In this document: positions 1-8,694 of the stretch, one piece after another
Layout: each line of letters opens with the position of its first letter
Position numbering within the stretch: the first letter of the stretch is position 1
DNA from: Candidatus Saccharimonadota bacterium
Lineage (GTDB): Bacteria > Patescibacteriota > Saccharimonadia > Saccharimonadales > JAGQNJ01
DNA: 39,899 bases
Direction: 5' to 3'
Assembly (NCBI GenBank): GCA_020428405.1
Contig: JAGQMZ010000004.1
Location: 1 to 39,899, forward strand
Position numbers and translations under genes: made by a program
Notes under the pieces: generated by a model
What the model saw: only the letters and a program-made list of their open reading frames with translations
Database searches by the model: none
Told to the model about the DNA's origin: nothing

Positions 1-1
1 A

Positions 2-346
2 TACAAATTTGCTTTTGTTTTGCTTAACAGGTTAGAAGTTGATGACACATTTTCTTTGACTTATGAAGGCAAAAGATACGTCTACAAAGTATTTGATAAA
101 AAAGTAGTGCCTCCAACAGATGTTTCGGTACTTGGCCCAAGCGAACGAGCATCTACCGCAACCCTTATTACTTGCGACCCGCCCGGTACATCAATAAACA
201 GGTTAATAATTGTTGGGGAGCAAATATCTCCCGATCCGGCATCAAATACTGCGAGCCCCGTACATCAGGCCTCTACCGAACCACAAATAGTTCCCGGAAA
301 TGCACCTTCGCTTTGGAGTAGATTCACAAATTGGCTGACAAGTTAA
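2..346 (+). CDS. Sortase, C-terminal part (cut by window edge)
   Basis: This is the C-terminal end of a sortase, a membrane transpeptidase that cleaves a sorting signal and attaches proteins to cell-wall material. The reading frame is open to the left edge, so the gene starts outside the window. A TTG at 20 is only an internal codon. The visible part contains the signature TLITC (catalytic Cys), then a conserved Arg in NRLIIVG, separated as in the sortase beta-7/beta-8 strands. After the core comes a Pro/Ser/Ala-rich tail of about 35 residues with no clear membrane segment, so any anchor is probably N-terminal. Its stop codon overlaps the stop of the convergent PEGA gene within a shared TTAA. 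The sortase class cannot be decided from this fragment. Confidence 0.85.
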   Translation, partial: YKFAFVLLNRLEVDDTFSLTYEGKRYVYKVFDKKVVPPTDVSVLGPSERASTATLITCDPPGTSINRLIIVGEQISPDPASNTASPVHQASTEPQIVPGNAPSLWSRFTNWLTS

Positions 347-1821
347 TCTTCAATTCTCATTGGAGTTTGAGTTAAGGTAAAACCTGATTCATTTTTTGCA
401 ACGCTATAGAATACTGTGTAATCTCTATCAAACAATGTATTGGTAGTTGGTACAATCGGCATTAAAGTCTGACTATTTATACCGTCAAAATCAAATACAA
501 AAACATTCCCATCAACATTAGTAATTAGTCTGTGGCCGTCCATCCATCTTGCCGGGCGACTTGTGTCAATGTTTTCCTGAATTTCATACCTAAATTGCCG
601 GTCTTCGTCGGCATCATAAACTGCAAAATTCTTTCCTGATTGAGCTGCAATAAATCTTGTATTTGCAGAAAATGACAAATTGGTCGGATTGTCTAACCTC
701 ATAGTTCTGGCAAAAATGGACTTATTAGCATCAGAGTTCTTTAATACTTCCAATGGATCTTTATAAATATATACTTCATCGTCTTCGCTACTAGCGGCAG
801 TAATATACCAGCTATCGTCAAACCTTGCCACGTCAACTAAGTATTCAGCAGTCGGGCTAGCAGGCAACGATTTAAGTTCATAATCATCTTCGTTATTTTT
901 TACTCGTAGTGAGACAAGGCTTGAGTCTGTCTCGTTTGGTGTAACGTAAACCAGCATATCATCTCCGTATGACTTAAACGCCAGTGAGCTGACAACTAAA
1001 GGAGTAATTGCATTGGATTTCATATCTATAAGTTCAAGGAGCCCGTTTGGCGCAGTCTGAATAAACATTCGATCTATTTTTTTATCCTGAAGCTGAATTG
1101 AATAAGGATTTTGGTTAATTTTTTGATTTACATTATATGATTCAGATGGACTATCGATGTTAAACAGCACATACTCCACCCCTTCATCAAATTTGTGTTG
1201 CAGCAAGACATTCTTATTATCGTTTGCCCATTCTATGACTTTAAGTGATTGCGTTCCGGTAGTAGCTGACAGTATACTTGCTGGCATTTCTATTGTTGTT
1301 TTGGGTTCTTCGGGATTATTTGCTTGGAAAATATCAAATTTTAAAAAATTATCTGGACTCTGAATAACTATAAATTGTCGATCTGGTGTTGACGTTACAA
1401 TTCCTGGCTGAGAAGAATATGATTCTTTACTAGTTGTGTCTAGGTTCTCAGGAAATAAAAATGGGTAAAGCATTCTGAGTACTGAACCGCCCGCCAGACT
1501 AAACTCCCGTTGCCATGACCTGTATTTATCTTTAATTAATGTGGCTTTGTAGCGACCTTCGTTTAATGTAAATTTGGTATTAGTCTTATCATTATCTTTA
1601 AAATCTTTGGTTAAACCTTCTATATAGACATCCACAGATTCAGGCTGAGAACTAAAGAAGACTAGTCCATTTTGAACAACTTTTCCCTCATTAAAACCAT
1701 AGCCGAATATTGCAAATAGCAGGACTAAAGCACCCATTGCAATTGCAATAGCCATTAAGATATAACCGGTGTAAAGTTTTATAGTATTCGCTCTTTTTTT
1801 GTTAGGGTCAAGAAAGTCCAT
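343..1821 (-). CDS. PEGA-domain membrane protein with beta-propeller-like exterior
   Basis: The protein has 492 residues. A short cytoplasmic N-terminus is followed by one hydrophobic helix at about residues 16-40. A PEGA-type beta domain (about 51-115, with FSSQPESVDVYIEG and LNEGRYKATL) comes next. The remaining 370 residues consist of beta-rich repeats that look like a degenerate beta-propeller. PEGA domains occur in surface proteins of Gram-positive and Patescibacteria genomes. The role is unknown but is probably extracytoplasmic binding or scaffolding. It converges on the sortase gene, with overlapping stops. The ATG at 1821 is preceded by AT-rich sequence without a Shine-Dalgarno motif. 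No catalytic motif was recognised. Confidence 0.75.
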   Translation of the reverse strand: MDFLDPNKKRANTIKLYTGYILMAIAIAMGALVLLFAIFGYGFNEGKVVQNGLVFFSSQPESVDVYIEGLTKDFKDNDKTNTKFTLNEGRYKATLIKDKYRSWQREFSLAGGSVLRMLYPFLFPENLDTTSKESYSSQPGIVTSTPDRQFIVIQSPDNFLKFDIFQANNPEEPKTTIEMPASILSATTGTQSLKVIEWANDNKNVLLQHKFDEGVEYVLFNIDSPSESYNVNQKINQNPYSIQLQDKKIDRMFIQTAPNGLLELIDMKSNAITPLVVSSLAFKSYGDDMLVYVTPNETDSSLVSLRVKNNEDDYELKSLPASPTAEYLVDVARFDDSWYITAASSEDDEVYIYKDPLEVLKNSDANKSIFARTMRLDNPTNLSFSANTRFIAAQSGKNFAVYDADEDRQFRYEIQENIDTSRPARWMDGHRLITNVDGNVFVFDFDGINSQTLMPIVPTTNTLFDRDYTVFYSVAKNESGFTLTQTPMRIED

Positions 1822-1933
1822 GTATATTAATATTTAACCATATTTTAAGCTTGTTTTCTATCGTTAATAACTTGCTACAAATTATTAAAGAGGTTATGAT
1901 TAATAGTAGATTTAAAGAGTTGCTATTATAGTT

Positions 1934-2962
1934 GTGAACCACAGAAACACAATCGAAATAAACGGAAAGCTGTACGACGCAAAGAACGGTTTGCTGTTAA
2001 GTTCTACCACAAATACACCTCAAACATTTCACCCAAAACCAACCATTGATGGTGTTATAACAGCTAAGCAAAAAACAAAATCACAAAGGAATCCGAATAT
2101 TCGATCATCAAAAAGCAAAGCTGTTCATAACACTAGAAAACACAGAAATACTCAAAAATCTCATACTTTAATAAGATACGGCGTTAAAAAACCAGAGTCG
2201 GGCAAAACAAAAACTCATGAAATAAAATCATTCAGTAGATCAAGAAGTACTAAAGAAGTTGATAAAAGTCCGTTTGTATCAAAATTTTCTGCTAGCCATA
2301 GTAAACCAGTTATAAAAGCTGAACACGTTGCCGTAACAGAAGCCCCGAAACCAAGCAATAGACAACTAACTGTAGGCAACATAGACAAGTCAGCCAAACC
2401 AAGAAAAGAAACCAGCCACAAACACAATGAATCGATTGAAGAAATTTTCCAGAAGGCTATCGCCCAAACACCGCCAAGACGAAAACACAATAAACAAAAG
2501 GTTCGTAAAGCACGTAAAATCGGAAAAACCGCAACCTTAACTGCAACATTTTTAATATTATTTGGATTTATTGCATACTTAAACTTTGCAGATATACAAG
2601 TAAAGTTAGCTAGCACACAGGCCGGTTTTGACGCTGCAATGCCAGACTATACAGTTTCTGGATACAAAATGAAAAACTTGATTGATACCGAGCCAGGTAA
2701 AGTCTCAATATCTTTTACATCAAACACTGACGACAGAAGCTATACCGTGAATGAAGAAGTTTCTAAGTGGAGCAGCTCTGCTCTGCAAGAAAATTACTTA
2801 TCGGCAAGGAATATCACATATCAAACCACACAGGATGCCGGTAAAACTATCTTCTTGTATGACAATGGCAATGCTACATGGGTAAATGGCGGAGTTTGGT
2901 ATACCATAAATAGCAATGCTTTAAGTACTGATCAACTCGTCAACATAGCAAGTAGTCTATAG
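1934..2962 (+). CDS. Basic membrane protein with DUF4367-like C-terminal domain
   Basis: The protein has 342 residues with a GTG start. Residues 1-198 are Lys/Arg/Ser/Thr-rich, probably disordered and cytoplasmic. One transmembrane helix lies at about 199-219, and the extracytoplasmic part is about 125 residues. The C-terminal part (GKTIFLYDNGNATWVNGGVW, then a Leu-Ser-rich end) resembles DUF4367 domains, which occur at the C-terminus of anti-sigma-like and Patescibacterial membrane proteins. The function is unknown; a trans-envelope sensor or regulator is only a guess. An extended -10 box (TGCTATTAT, 1922-1930 region) ends 4 nt before the GTG and there is no Shine-Dalgarno motif, so the mRNA may have almost no leader. 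Confidence 0.65.
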   Translation: MNHRNTIEINGKLYDAKNGLLLSSTTNTPQTFHPKPTIDGVITAKQKTKSQRNPNIRSSKSKAVHNTRKHRNTQKSHTLIRYGVKKPESGKTKTHEIKSFSRSRSTKEVDKSPFVSKFSASHSKPVIKAEHVAVTEAPKPSNRQLTVGNIDKSAKPRKETSHKHNESIEEIFQKAIAQTPPRRKHNKQKVRKARKIGKTATLTATFLILFGFIAYLNFADIQVKLASTQAGFDAAMPDYTVSGYKMKNLIDTEPGKVSISFTSNTDDRSYTVNEEVSKWSSSALQENYLSARNITYQTTQDAGKTIFLYDNGNATWVNGGVWYTINSNALSTDQLVNIASSL

Positions 2963-2979
2963 TTATGTAGCTTTTTCTC

Positions 2980-2988
2980 TGTTAAAAT
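2980..2988 (+). promoter_or_regulatory. Extended -10 promoter of gltX, leaderless type
   Basis: TG-T-TAAAAT is an extended -10 box that ends 7 nt before the gltX ATG. Transcription would start at or one base before the start codon. There is no Shine-Dalgarno motif and no clear -35 box. Confidence 0.6.
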
Positions 2989-2995
2989 AACTATA

Positions 2996-4426
2996 ATGAG
3001 CAATGTAAGAACAAGGTTTGCACCAAGTCCAACTGGCTTTTTGCATGTTGGCGGTATTAGAACAGCTCTTTTTGCGTGGCTAGTTGCACGACAAAATGAT
3101 GGGCAGTTTGTTCTACGCTTAGAAGATACTGATAAGAAAAGGGAAGTTGCAGGTGCAGATAAGCACTTGATGGAAAGCCTAAAAGTATTGGGCTTAGATT
3201 ATGATGAAGGGCCAGATAAAAACGGAAACTTTGGCCCGTACCGACAAAGTGAAAGACTAGATGTGTACAATAAGTGGGCACAAAAACTAATTGATGAGGG
3301 CAGGGCTTATGCTGACCCATACTCACCAGAAGAAGTTCAAGCTTTTCGTGATGAAGCTAAGAAAAATAAGCAGCCGTTTTTATACCGCAACCATAGACCT
3401 GACAATCCACCAAAATGGGACGGAACAAAACCTCTACGCTTCAAGTCCGACCCAAAGACATACAAGTGGCATGACGAGGTAATGGGTGAGCTTAGTACCG
3501 GACCGGAAGTAATTGATGATTTTGTACTAATGAAGACCGATGGTTATCCAACTTATAATTTCTCACATATTGTTGATGATGCAGAAATGGAGATAACACA
3601 CGTTATACGTAGTCAAGAATTTATCGCAAGCGTACCTAATTACCTAAATTTGTATGAAGCGCTTCGGTTAGACCGCCCAATACTTGCAACGGTTCCATCT
3701 GTTATGGCACTAGAAGGCACAAAGAAACTCAGTAAGCGAGATGGCGCTAAAGACGTTCTAGATTATGTACGTGATGGCTATTTACCAGAAGCACTGGTAA
3801 GTTTCTTGGCAACTTTAGGCTGGAACGATGGCACAGAGCAAGAGGTGTTCACTATTGATGAACTAATAGAAAAATTTAGCCTTGATCGTATTCAAAAAAG
3901 TGGCGCTAGATTTGACGAGCGACGCTTACTTTGGGTTAATGGCCATTTCATTCGTCAGATAACCCTCAACGATCTTTATGACAAGGTGGAAAACTATTGG
4001 CCAAAAGAAGCTAAAGATGCAGATGATGAGTATAAAAAAAGGGTGCTCAGCATTGTTCAAGAGCGCTTAAAATATTTCTCTGAGCTTCCAGAGCTCACTC
4101 AGTTTTTCTTTATGGATTTGCCAATTAATCCAGAGTTGATTTCTAGCAACAAAAAACTTAAGAAGCTGAGCAATGAAGAGCTTAAAATACTGTTGGAAGC
4201 TACTGTAAGCAAATTAGAAAAAAGTGACTTTTCTGTAAACGACCTAAAGGAAAAGCTTAATGAGCTTCTAGAAGAGACAGACACAAAACCAGCAGTACTG
4301 TTTAGCTTAGTCAGAATTGCAATTACTCAAACACCTGCCAGCCCAGGACTAGCAGATACTCTTAATGTACTTGGCAAAGAAAAATCTATATCGAGAATAG
4401 CTAAGCAAATACAAGCCCTATCTTAA
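2996..4426 (+). CDS. gltX: Glutamyl-tRNA synthetase
   Basis: This class I aminoacyl-tRNA synthetase charges tRNA-Glu (or also tRNA-Gln if a GatCAB route exists) with glutamate using ATP in the cytoplasm. The 476 residues match the bacterial family. The N-terminus holds RFAPSPTGFLHVGG, with the HIGH-type motif HVGG at 17-20. The KMSKS-type motif is KLSKR at 244-248. A C-terminal anticodon-binding helical part follows. The start is fixed by the conserved N-terminus. Its stop overlaps that of the convergent ATPase gene by 9 bp. A matching tRNA-Glu lies 6 kb downstream. Confidence 0.97.
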   Translation: MSNVRTRFAPSPTGFLHVGGIRTALFAWLVARQNDGQFVLRLEDTDKKREVAGADKHLMESLKVLGLDYDEGPDKNGNFGPYRQSERLDVYNKWAQKLIDEGRAYADPYSPEEVQAFRDEAKKNKQPFLYRNHRPDNPPKWDGTKPLRFKSDPKTYKWHDEVMGELSTGPEVIDDFVLMKTDGYPTYNFSHIVDDAEMEITHVIRSQEFIASVPNYLNLYEALRLDRPILATVPSVMALEGTKKLSKRDGAKDVLDYVRDGYLPEALVSFLATLGWNDGTEQEVFTIDELIEKFSLDRIQKSGARFDERRLLWVNGHFIRQITLNDLYDKVENYWPKEAKDADDEYKKRVLSIVQERLKYFSELPELTQFFFMDLPINPELISSNKKLKKLSNEELKILLEATVSKLEKSDFSVNDLKEKLNELLEETDTKPAVLFSLVRIAITQTPASPGLADTLNVLGKEKSISRIAKQIQALS

Positions 4427-6979
4427 GTGTATTGTTGCGTCTTTAGATAAAGTGTCTTCTTTTTTTGGCATTTCTTGTTGTGCTTCTGTACTTATATTAG
4501 ACTTGTCGTCAGATGTTCGGGGGTCAGGCTTTTTCTTTCTTCTGCGGCGACGCTTCTTTTTTGGCTTTTCAACCTCGCTACTTGGAAGAGCAATGGAACC
4601 TATTACAGATGAGCTGCCTGAAAAACTATCCTTTAACTGTGAAGTTGGTTCTTTTTTGAACTCTTCTGGATTTTTTCTAGGTAAGTTAAGTTTATTATTA
4701 TTTTCATTATGATTTAGGCTAGTAGAGCCATAACGTTCTTGAATAACTGACTCAATGTCACTTAAATTTTTTGCATAGGCCTCGCGTGAATGTTTAACGA
4801 TTTCATCAAATTGTGTTTCCTCTTGTTGAGGTGGCAAGTTCAACGACGTTCCAGAAAAAGCTTGAACTTTCTCACCATCAATAGTCATGTTAATTACAAA
4901 ATTTCGATTGTGCATGTGCACTAAATCATGCTCTTCAAACTTTGGCTCAAAATAGCGCTGCATAACACGAGCATCGTCTGCACCCATTCTGAAGGCAACG
5001 CTTGAACCAACATTTCCAAATACCGCATCACGGACCTCTTGCGTCATTTGAGCAATGTACTGGTTGGCAACCGTTAGGCAAAGTCCATATTTTCTGGCCT
5101 CTGACAAAATAGTGGCAAATGAATCAGTGGCAAAGTTTTGAAACTCATCCACATATAGATAAAAAGGTGTTCTGTTTGCTAAATCAACATTAGCCCTAGA
5201 CATCGCGCCCATTTGAATTTTAGTAACTAATAACGCCCCAATCAGTGCAGCATTATCCTCACCAATCAAGCCCCGAGAAAGATTAACGATTAAAATCTTG
5301 CGTTCATCCATAATTTGACGAATATTAAAGCTGCTTTTTGGTTGGCCAATAATATTTCTAACTGTTGGGTTAGCCGTAAAGGCACCAACTTTGTTAAGTA
5401 CTGGTGCCACAGCTTCAGCGGCAAATTTGTCATTCCAGCTGGCAAACTCTACTTTCCAAAAGTTTGTAACAACCGGGTCTTGAACATAACTTAAAACCTC
5501 GTTTCTAAATTTTTTGTCCGTAAGCATGCGAGTTATATCCAACATTGTAGAGTCTGGATAATCCAACAGTGCAAGCAAAGTATAGCGCAAAATATATTCC
5601 AGTCGTGGACCCCAAGATTCAAACATTCGCTTTAATACACCTATAAGTTCTGAGGTAGTATGAGTTTTTAGCTTTTCGTCATAAACCTCCATGGGGTTAA
5701 ATGCAATGGGAAACTCAGTATCTGCCGGATTAAAGTAAACTACATCTTTGACGCGATCTGCAGGAATTCGTTTAATTGTGTTGGTGGCAAAGTCACCGTG
5801 AGGATCAATTACAGCAAAACCGTAAGGACTGTAAATATCAGAAATTGTCAAAAGCTCTAACAAACCAGATTTACCTACGCCAGTTTGACCAATAATGTAC
5901 ATGTGCCTGTCTCTGTCACCACGAGGTAGGGCAAAAGAGGTATTGCCACCCCTAAAGTTTGTAACTGCAATCGGGCTCATCTGCGCAGGATCGTATCCAG
6001 TCTCAGAAACAATTGGTAGGTTGGCTGGTGGTTCGGCAGTCTTAGCTGATGCCCACTGAATAAAAGGTGTCTCTACATTGGTATGAGGCAAATGATAAAG
6101 ACTGGCTAGCTCCTCAATATTGCAAACAAAATTGTTACCATAGAACTGGCGATTTACAAGTGTTGAATCACCAGAATTGAATTGCTTTGGCTTTTTTGAG
6201 TTAAAACCATTTAAATTATTCGTATTAAACTGCTTAAAGCTGGCCACTATGGCCTGCAGACGCATTGTAGCCTCAGGCTGACTGACATTACCCTCGTAAA
6301 TAACTCGTATTTTCATATCGTACGCTAGTTTTTGACTTTTTTCTTCAGCAGCTTTAATGCGAGCTTGTTGCATTGCATTAAGTTGCTTTGGTCCAGTATT
6401 CTCTGTTCCAGAAATTAAAGCTTTGGCTAGACCACCAAATGATGTACCGTTCTGAACGGCAGATACATATTTTTGAGATTTTAAATACCAACTACTATTA
6501 GCAGGACGTACTAAAAATTGAATTACAGCACGTTCACTTTCATTAAGTTTGGCGAGAGATGCAGTAATTGCGGCTAGAGGATCAACCTCAAAACTTGGGA
6601 AAGTTTTTATAGGAAGTACATCATTAGTTTGGAATACTACATCAGTGTAGACATGAGTTCTATACTCATTGCCGTGAAGCATATAATCTTCAACCTCTGA
6701 TATTTGTACAGAAGGGTACTGGGCATATACCTGTTCCTCAATATAAGAAACAAGGTGTTCAGGTAGCCATATATAAAAACCAGTTTGTTTATGTAAGGCT
6801 GCGATTTCAAAACTTAGATATTCACGGCCGGCTTTTGTAAAAATATTCTTTTTTTCCTTTAATAGTAAACCGTGTATACTAGCGAACATCTGTTCTGCGG
6901 CAAGTTCTTTTTTATCGTTAGTACGTGGAACACGTAGCAGTAGTAGCTTTGACTGGACAGCCTGAGAAGTTTGTGTCAT
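4418..6979 (-). CDS. HerA/VirD4-TraG-like type IV secretion or DNA-pumping ATPase
   Basis: The protein has 853 residues. Residues 1-350 form an alpha/beta N-terminal region without clear membrane helices. The P-loop ATPase core follows: Walker A GQTGVGKS at 364-371, IDPHGD at about 391-396 typical of HerA/VirD4/TrwB ATPases, and Walker B FYLYVDEFQNF at about 606-616. After residue 760 the tail is charged and disordered, with a dense Lys/Arg block (KKKRRRRRKKK). The family moves DNA or protein through type IV secretion-like or DNA-translocation machines, powered by ATP. No other secretion gene is adjacent, so the partner machine must be elsewhere. The basic tail may bind nucleic acid or lipid (inference). 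TATAAT 7 nt before the ATG suggests a leaderless mRNA. Confidence 0.85.
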   Translation of the reverse strand: MTQTSQAVQSKLLLLRVPRTNDKKELAAEQMFASIHGLLLKEKKNIFTKAGREYLSFEIAALHKQTGFYIWLPEHLVSYIEEQVYAQYPSVQISEVEDYMLHGNEYRTHVYTDVVFQTNDVLPIKTFPSFEVDPLAAITASLAKLNESERAVIQFLVRPANSSWYLKSQKYVSAVQNGTSFGGLAKALISGTENTGPKQLNAMQQARIKAAEEKSQKLAYDMKIRVIYEGNVSQPEATMRLQAIVASFKQFNTNNLNGFNSKKPKQFNSGDSTLVNRQFYGNNFVCNIEELASLYHLPHTNVETPFIQWASAKTAEPPANLPIVSETGYDPAQMSPIAVTNFRGGNTSFALPRGDRDRHMYIIGQTGVGKSGLLELLTISDIYSPYGFAVIDPHGDFATNTIKRIPADRVKDVVYFNPADTEFPIAFNPMEVYDEKLKTHTTSELIGVLKRMFESWGPRLEYILRYTLLALLDYPDSTMLDITRMLTDKKFRNEVLSYVQDPVVTNFWKVEFASWNDKFAAEAVAPVLNKVGAFTANPTVRNIIGQPKSSFNIRQIMDERKILIVNLSRGLIGEDNAALIGALLVTKIQMGAMSRANVDLANRTPFYLYVDEFQNFATDSFATILSEARKYGLCLTVANQYIAQMTQEVRDAVFGNVGSSVAFRMGADDARVMQRYFEPKFEEHDLVHMHNRNFVINMTIDGEKVQAFSGTSLNLPPQQEETQFDEIVKHSREAYAKNLSDIESVIQERYGSTSLNHNENNNKLNLPRKNPEEFKKEPTSQLKDSFSGSSSVIGSIALPSSEVEKPKKKRRRRRKKKPDPRTSDDKSNISTEAQQEMPKKEDTLSKDATIHLR

Positions 6980-6986
6980 TGGATAT

Positions 6987-6992
6987 ATTATA
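6987..6992 (-). promoter_or_regulatory. -10 box of the HerA/VirD4-like gene, leaderless type
   Basis: TATAAT on the minus strand ends 7 nt upstream of the ATG at 6979. No Shine-Dalgarno motif lies between the box and the start. Confidence 0.6.
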
Positions 6993-7038
6993 CATTCTTT
7001 TTATGGATATTGCAATCATAAGCAATATTTATAATCTT

Positions 7039-7047
7039 TGTTATAAT
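7039..7047 (+). promoter_or_regulatory. Extended -10 promoter of the DUF3048 gene
   Basis: TG-T-TATAAT ends 1 nt before the first ATG (7049) but exactly 7 nt before the second in-frame ATG (7055). It therefore decides the start in favour of 7055 if the mRNA is leaderless. Confidence 0.6.
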
Positions 7048-7054
7048 AATGAAA

Positions 7055-8254
7055 ATGACAGACACAAAAAAAGATTTTCAATCTCATTTTAGTTCGCCAA
7101 CCATCCCGGCACCTCCATTGCATGGACAATTTAATGATTCACCTAATTTGGAACAAAAATCAACAAAACCAACAGGCCGCAAAAAAGAGTCTCCAAGCCT
7201 TAGCAAATGGTTTATGAGGTTGAGTAAAAAGAAAAGAATAATATTTGTCGCATCGGTTACTGCAATAATTGTGCTGCTTTGTTTTTTAAGCTGGTGGTTT
7301 ATTTTCCGCTCTACAGAAGCAGAAGAACCTGCACCAGCTGCTGTAGAAGAACCTGCCCCGCCACCAACAACTGAAGCCTCAAAGTTAACCGGCCTTCAAG
7401 TTGGTTTTGACATTAATAAACGTCCTGTTACAGCCATAATGGTAGAGAATAGCCCTGAGGCAAGACCCCAGTCAGGCTTAAGTGAGGCTGGTGTTGTGTA
7501 TGAAGCAGTTGCCGAAGGCGGTATAACAAGATTTATGGCACTTTTCCAAGACAATTTACCGGCAAAAGTTGGTCCGGTAAGAAGTGTAAGGCCTTACTAC
7601 CTAGACTATCTAGTGCCTTACGGTGCAGCAATAGCTCACGTTGGCGGTAGCGGACAGGCATTAGCTGAAATTAGAAATGAAGGAATTAGAGATCTTGATC
7701 AATTTTCAAATTCAGGCCCTTACTGGAGAGATAGTGCCCGTTATGCACCCCATAATATGTATACTGCCGTCAATCAACTACTAGACCTGCAAACCCAAAA
7801 AAGTTTTGGCCCAACTGACTATACATCATTAGTAAGAGGAGCGGAAGATAAGCCTTCAGAAACACCAAACGCTCGTACAATTTCAATTTCAATGTCTCGA
7901 AGTTTGTATCAGGCCGGTTATACCTATGACCCAACAACTAATTCATATTTACGCACTCTGGCTAGCCAACCCCATATTGATGCTAACACCGGCTTACAAC
8001 TCGCACCCAAGGTTGTCATTACGCCTATAGTACCAAGGTCACAAAGTGGAATTTACTCAGTTTACGGTGTAAATGGTAGTGGTGCCGGCCTTGTATTTCA
8101 AAATGGCACGGTATCCTCAGTGACCTGGAAAAAGGATAACCGGGCTGATCAAATACGGTTTTTTGATGCAGAAGGCAACCCCTTTAAGCTTGTCGCTGGT
8201 CAAACCTGGATTACTCTTGCAGCTAGCGCCACAGACGTAACTTACGCACCATAA
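7055..8254 (+). CDS. DUF3048 (YerB-like) membrane-anchored protein
   Basis: The protein has 399 residues from the preferred ATG at 7055; an ATG at 7049 would add two residues but sits too close to the -10 box. A cytoplasmic basic N-terminus is followed by one transmembrane helix at about 62-86. A Pro/Ala/Glu linker comes next, then a DUF3048 domain of about 300 residues (with PVTAIMVENSPEARPQSGL, AEGGITRFMALF, KVGPVRSVRPYYLDY). In Bacillus YerB is a lipoprotein of unknown biochemical function. Here a helix anchor replaces the lipobox. It is probably extracytoplasmic. The gene stands alone between a divergent ATPase gene and the polymerase operon. Confidence 0.85.
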   Translation: MTDTKKDFQSHFSSPTIPAPPLHGQFNDSPNLEQKSTKPTGRKKESPSLSKWFMRLSKKKRIIFVASVTAIIVLLCFLSWWFIFRSTEAEEPAPAAVEEPAPPPTTEASKLTGLQVGFDINKRPVTAIMVENSPEARPQSGLSEAGVVYEAVAEGGITRFMALFQDNLPAKVGPVRSVRPYYLDYLVPYGAAIAHVGGSGQALAEIRNEGIRDLDQFSNSGPYWRDSARYAPHNMYTAVNQLLDLQTQKSFGPTDYTSLVRGAEDKPSETPNARTISISMSRSLYQAGYTYDPTTNSYLRTLASQPHIDANTGLQLAPKVVITPIVPRSQSGIYSVYGVNGSGAGLVFQNGTVSSVTWKKDNRADQIRFFDAEGNPFKLVAGQTWITLAASATDVTYAP

Positions 8255-8287
8255 TTCACTTATTGCTGTATACTAATACATAGCAGT

Positions 8288-8321
8288 GTGAGTACTTACG
8301 CAAAGATGTATTTTTACTCAC
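8288..8321 (+). promoter_or_regulatory. Inverted repeat upstream of the small gene/Y-polymerase operon
   Basis: GTGAGTA (8288-8294) and TACTCAC (8315-8321) form a perfect 7-bp inverted repeat with a 20-nt loop. It lies in the 170-bp spacer before the operon. It could be an operator or an RNA hairpin in a long leader. It does not look like a classic LexA box, and no T-run follows, so it is not an obvious terminator. Confidence 0.35.
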
Positions 8322-8424
8322 AGGCTTGATTCATTGTATTTACCATACACATAAAAATAGTCGCGCTGATAGGCAACTTGAGCGACATCTCTCTTCATAA
8401 AACCTATATTTAGGAGTATTCTCA

Positions 8425-8694
8425 ATGGATCCTAGCATTATTATAAATAAACGAGTTGATGTTATTGCTTCATTTTATACAGATAAACCAGTTGGCTTAT
8501 TGGTGTTTCCTTATAAAATGCGCTTCAATAATAGAGAGATAGTATTCACCGAACTAGGACTTCGACACCCAACTAAAAAGGGTACCCGCATGGTACATGT
8601 GTTCGATATGTCAGACGGCACCAATGACTACCGTTTAGAATTTGATGCCGAGGCATTAACTTGGACTCTGGTAACAATGATTGGGGGTAGTTAA
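8425..8694 (+). CDS. Small protein translationally coupled to Y-family polymerase
   Basis: The protein has 89 residues, is soluble and probably beta-rich, and contains no recognised motif. It has a canonical Shine-Dalgarno motif (AGGAG at 8412-8416) 8 nt before the ATG, unlike most genes here. Its TAA overlaps the ATG of the polymerase gene (TAATG), so the two are almost certainly co-translated. It may be a partner or regulator of translesion synthesis, as small accessory proteins often precede UmuC/ImuB-type polymerases. This is inference from context only. Confidence 0.75.
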   Translation: MDPSIIINKRVDVIASFYTDKPVGLLVFPYKMRFNNREIVFTELGLRHPTKKGTRMVHVFDMSDGTNDYRLEFDAEALTWTLVTMIGGS

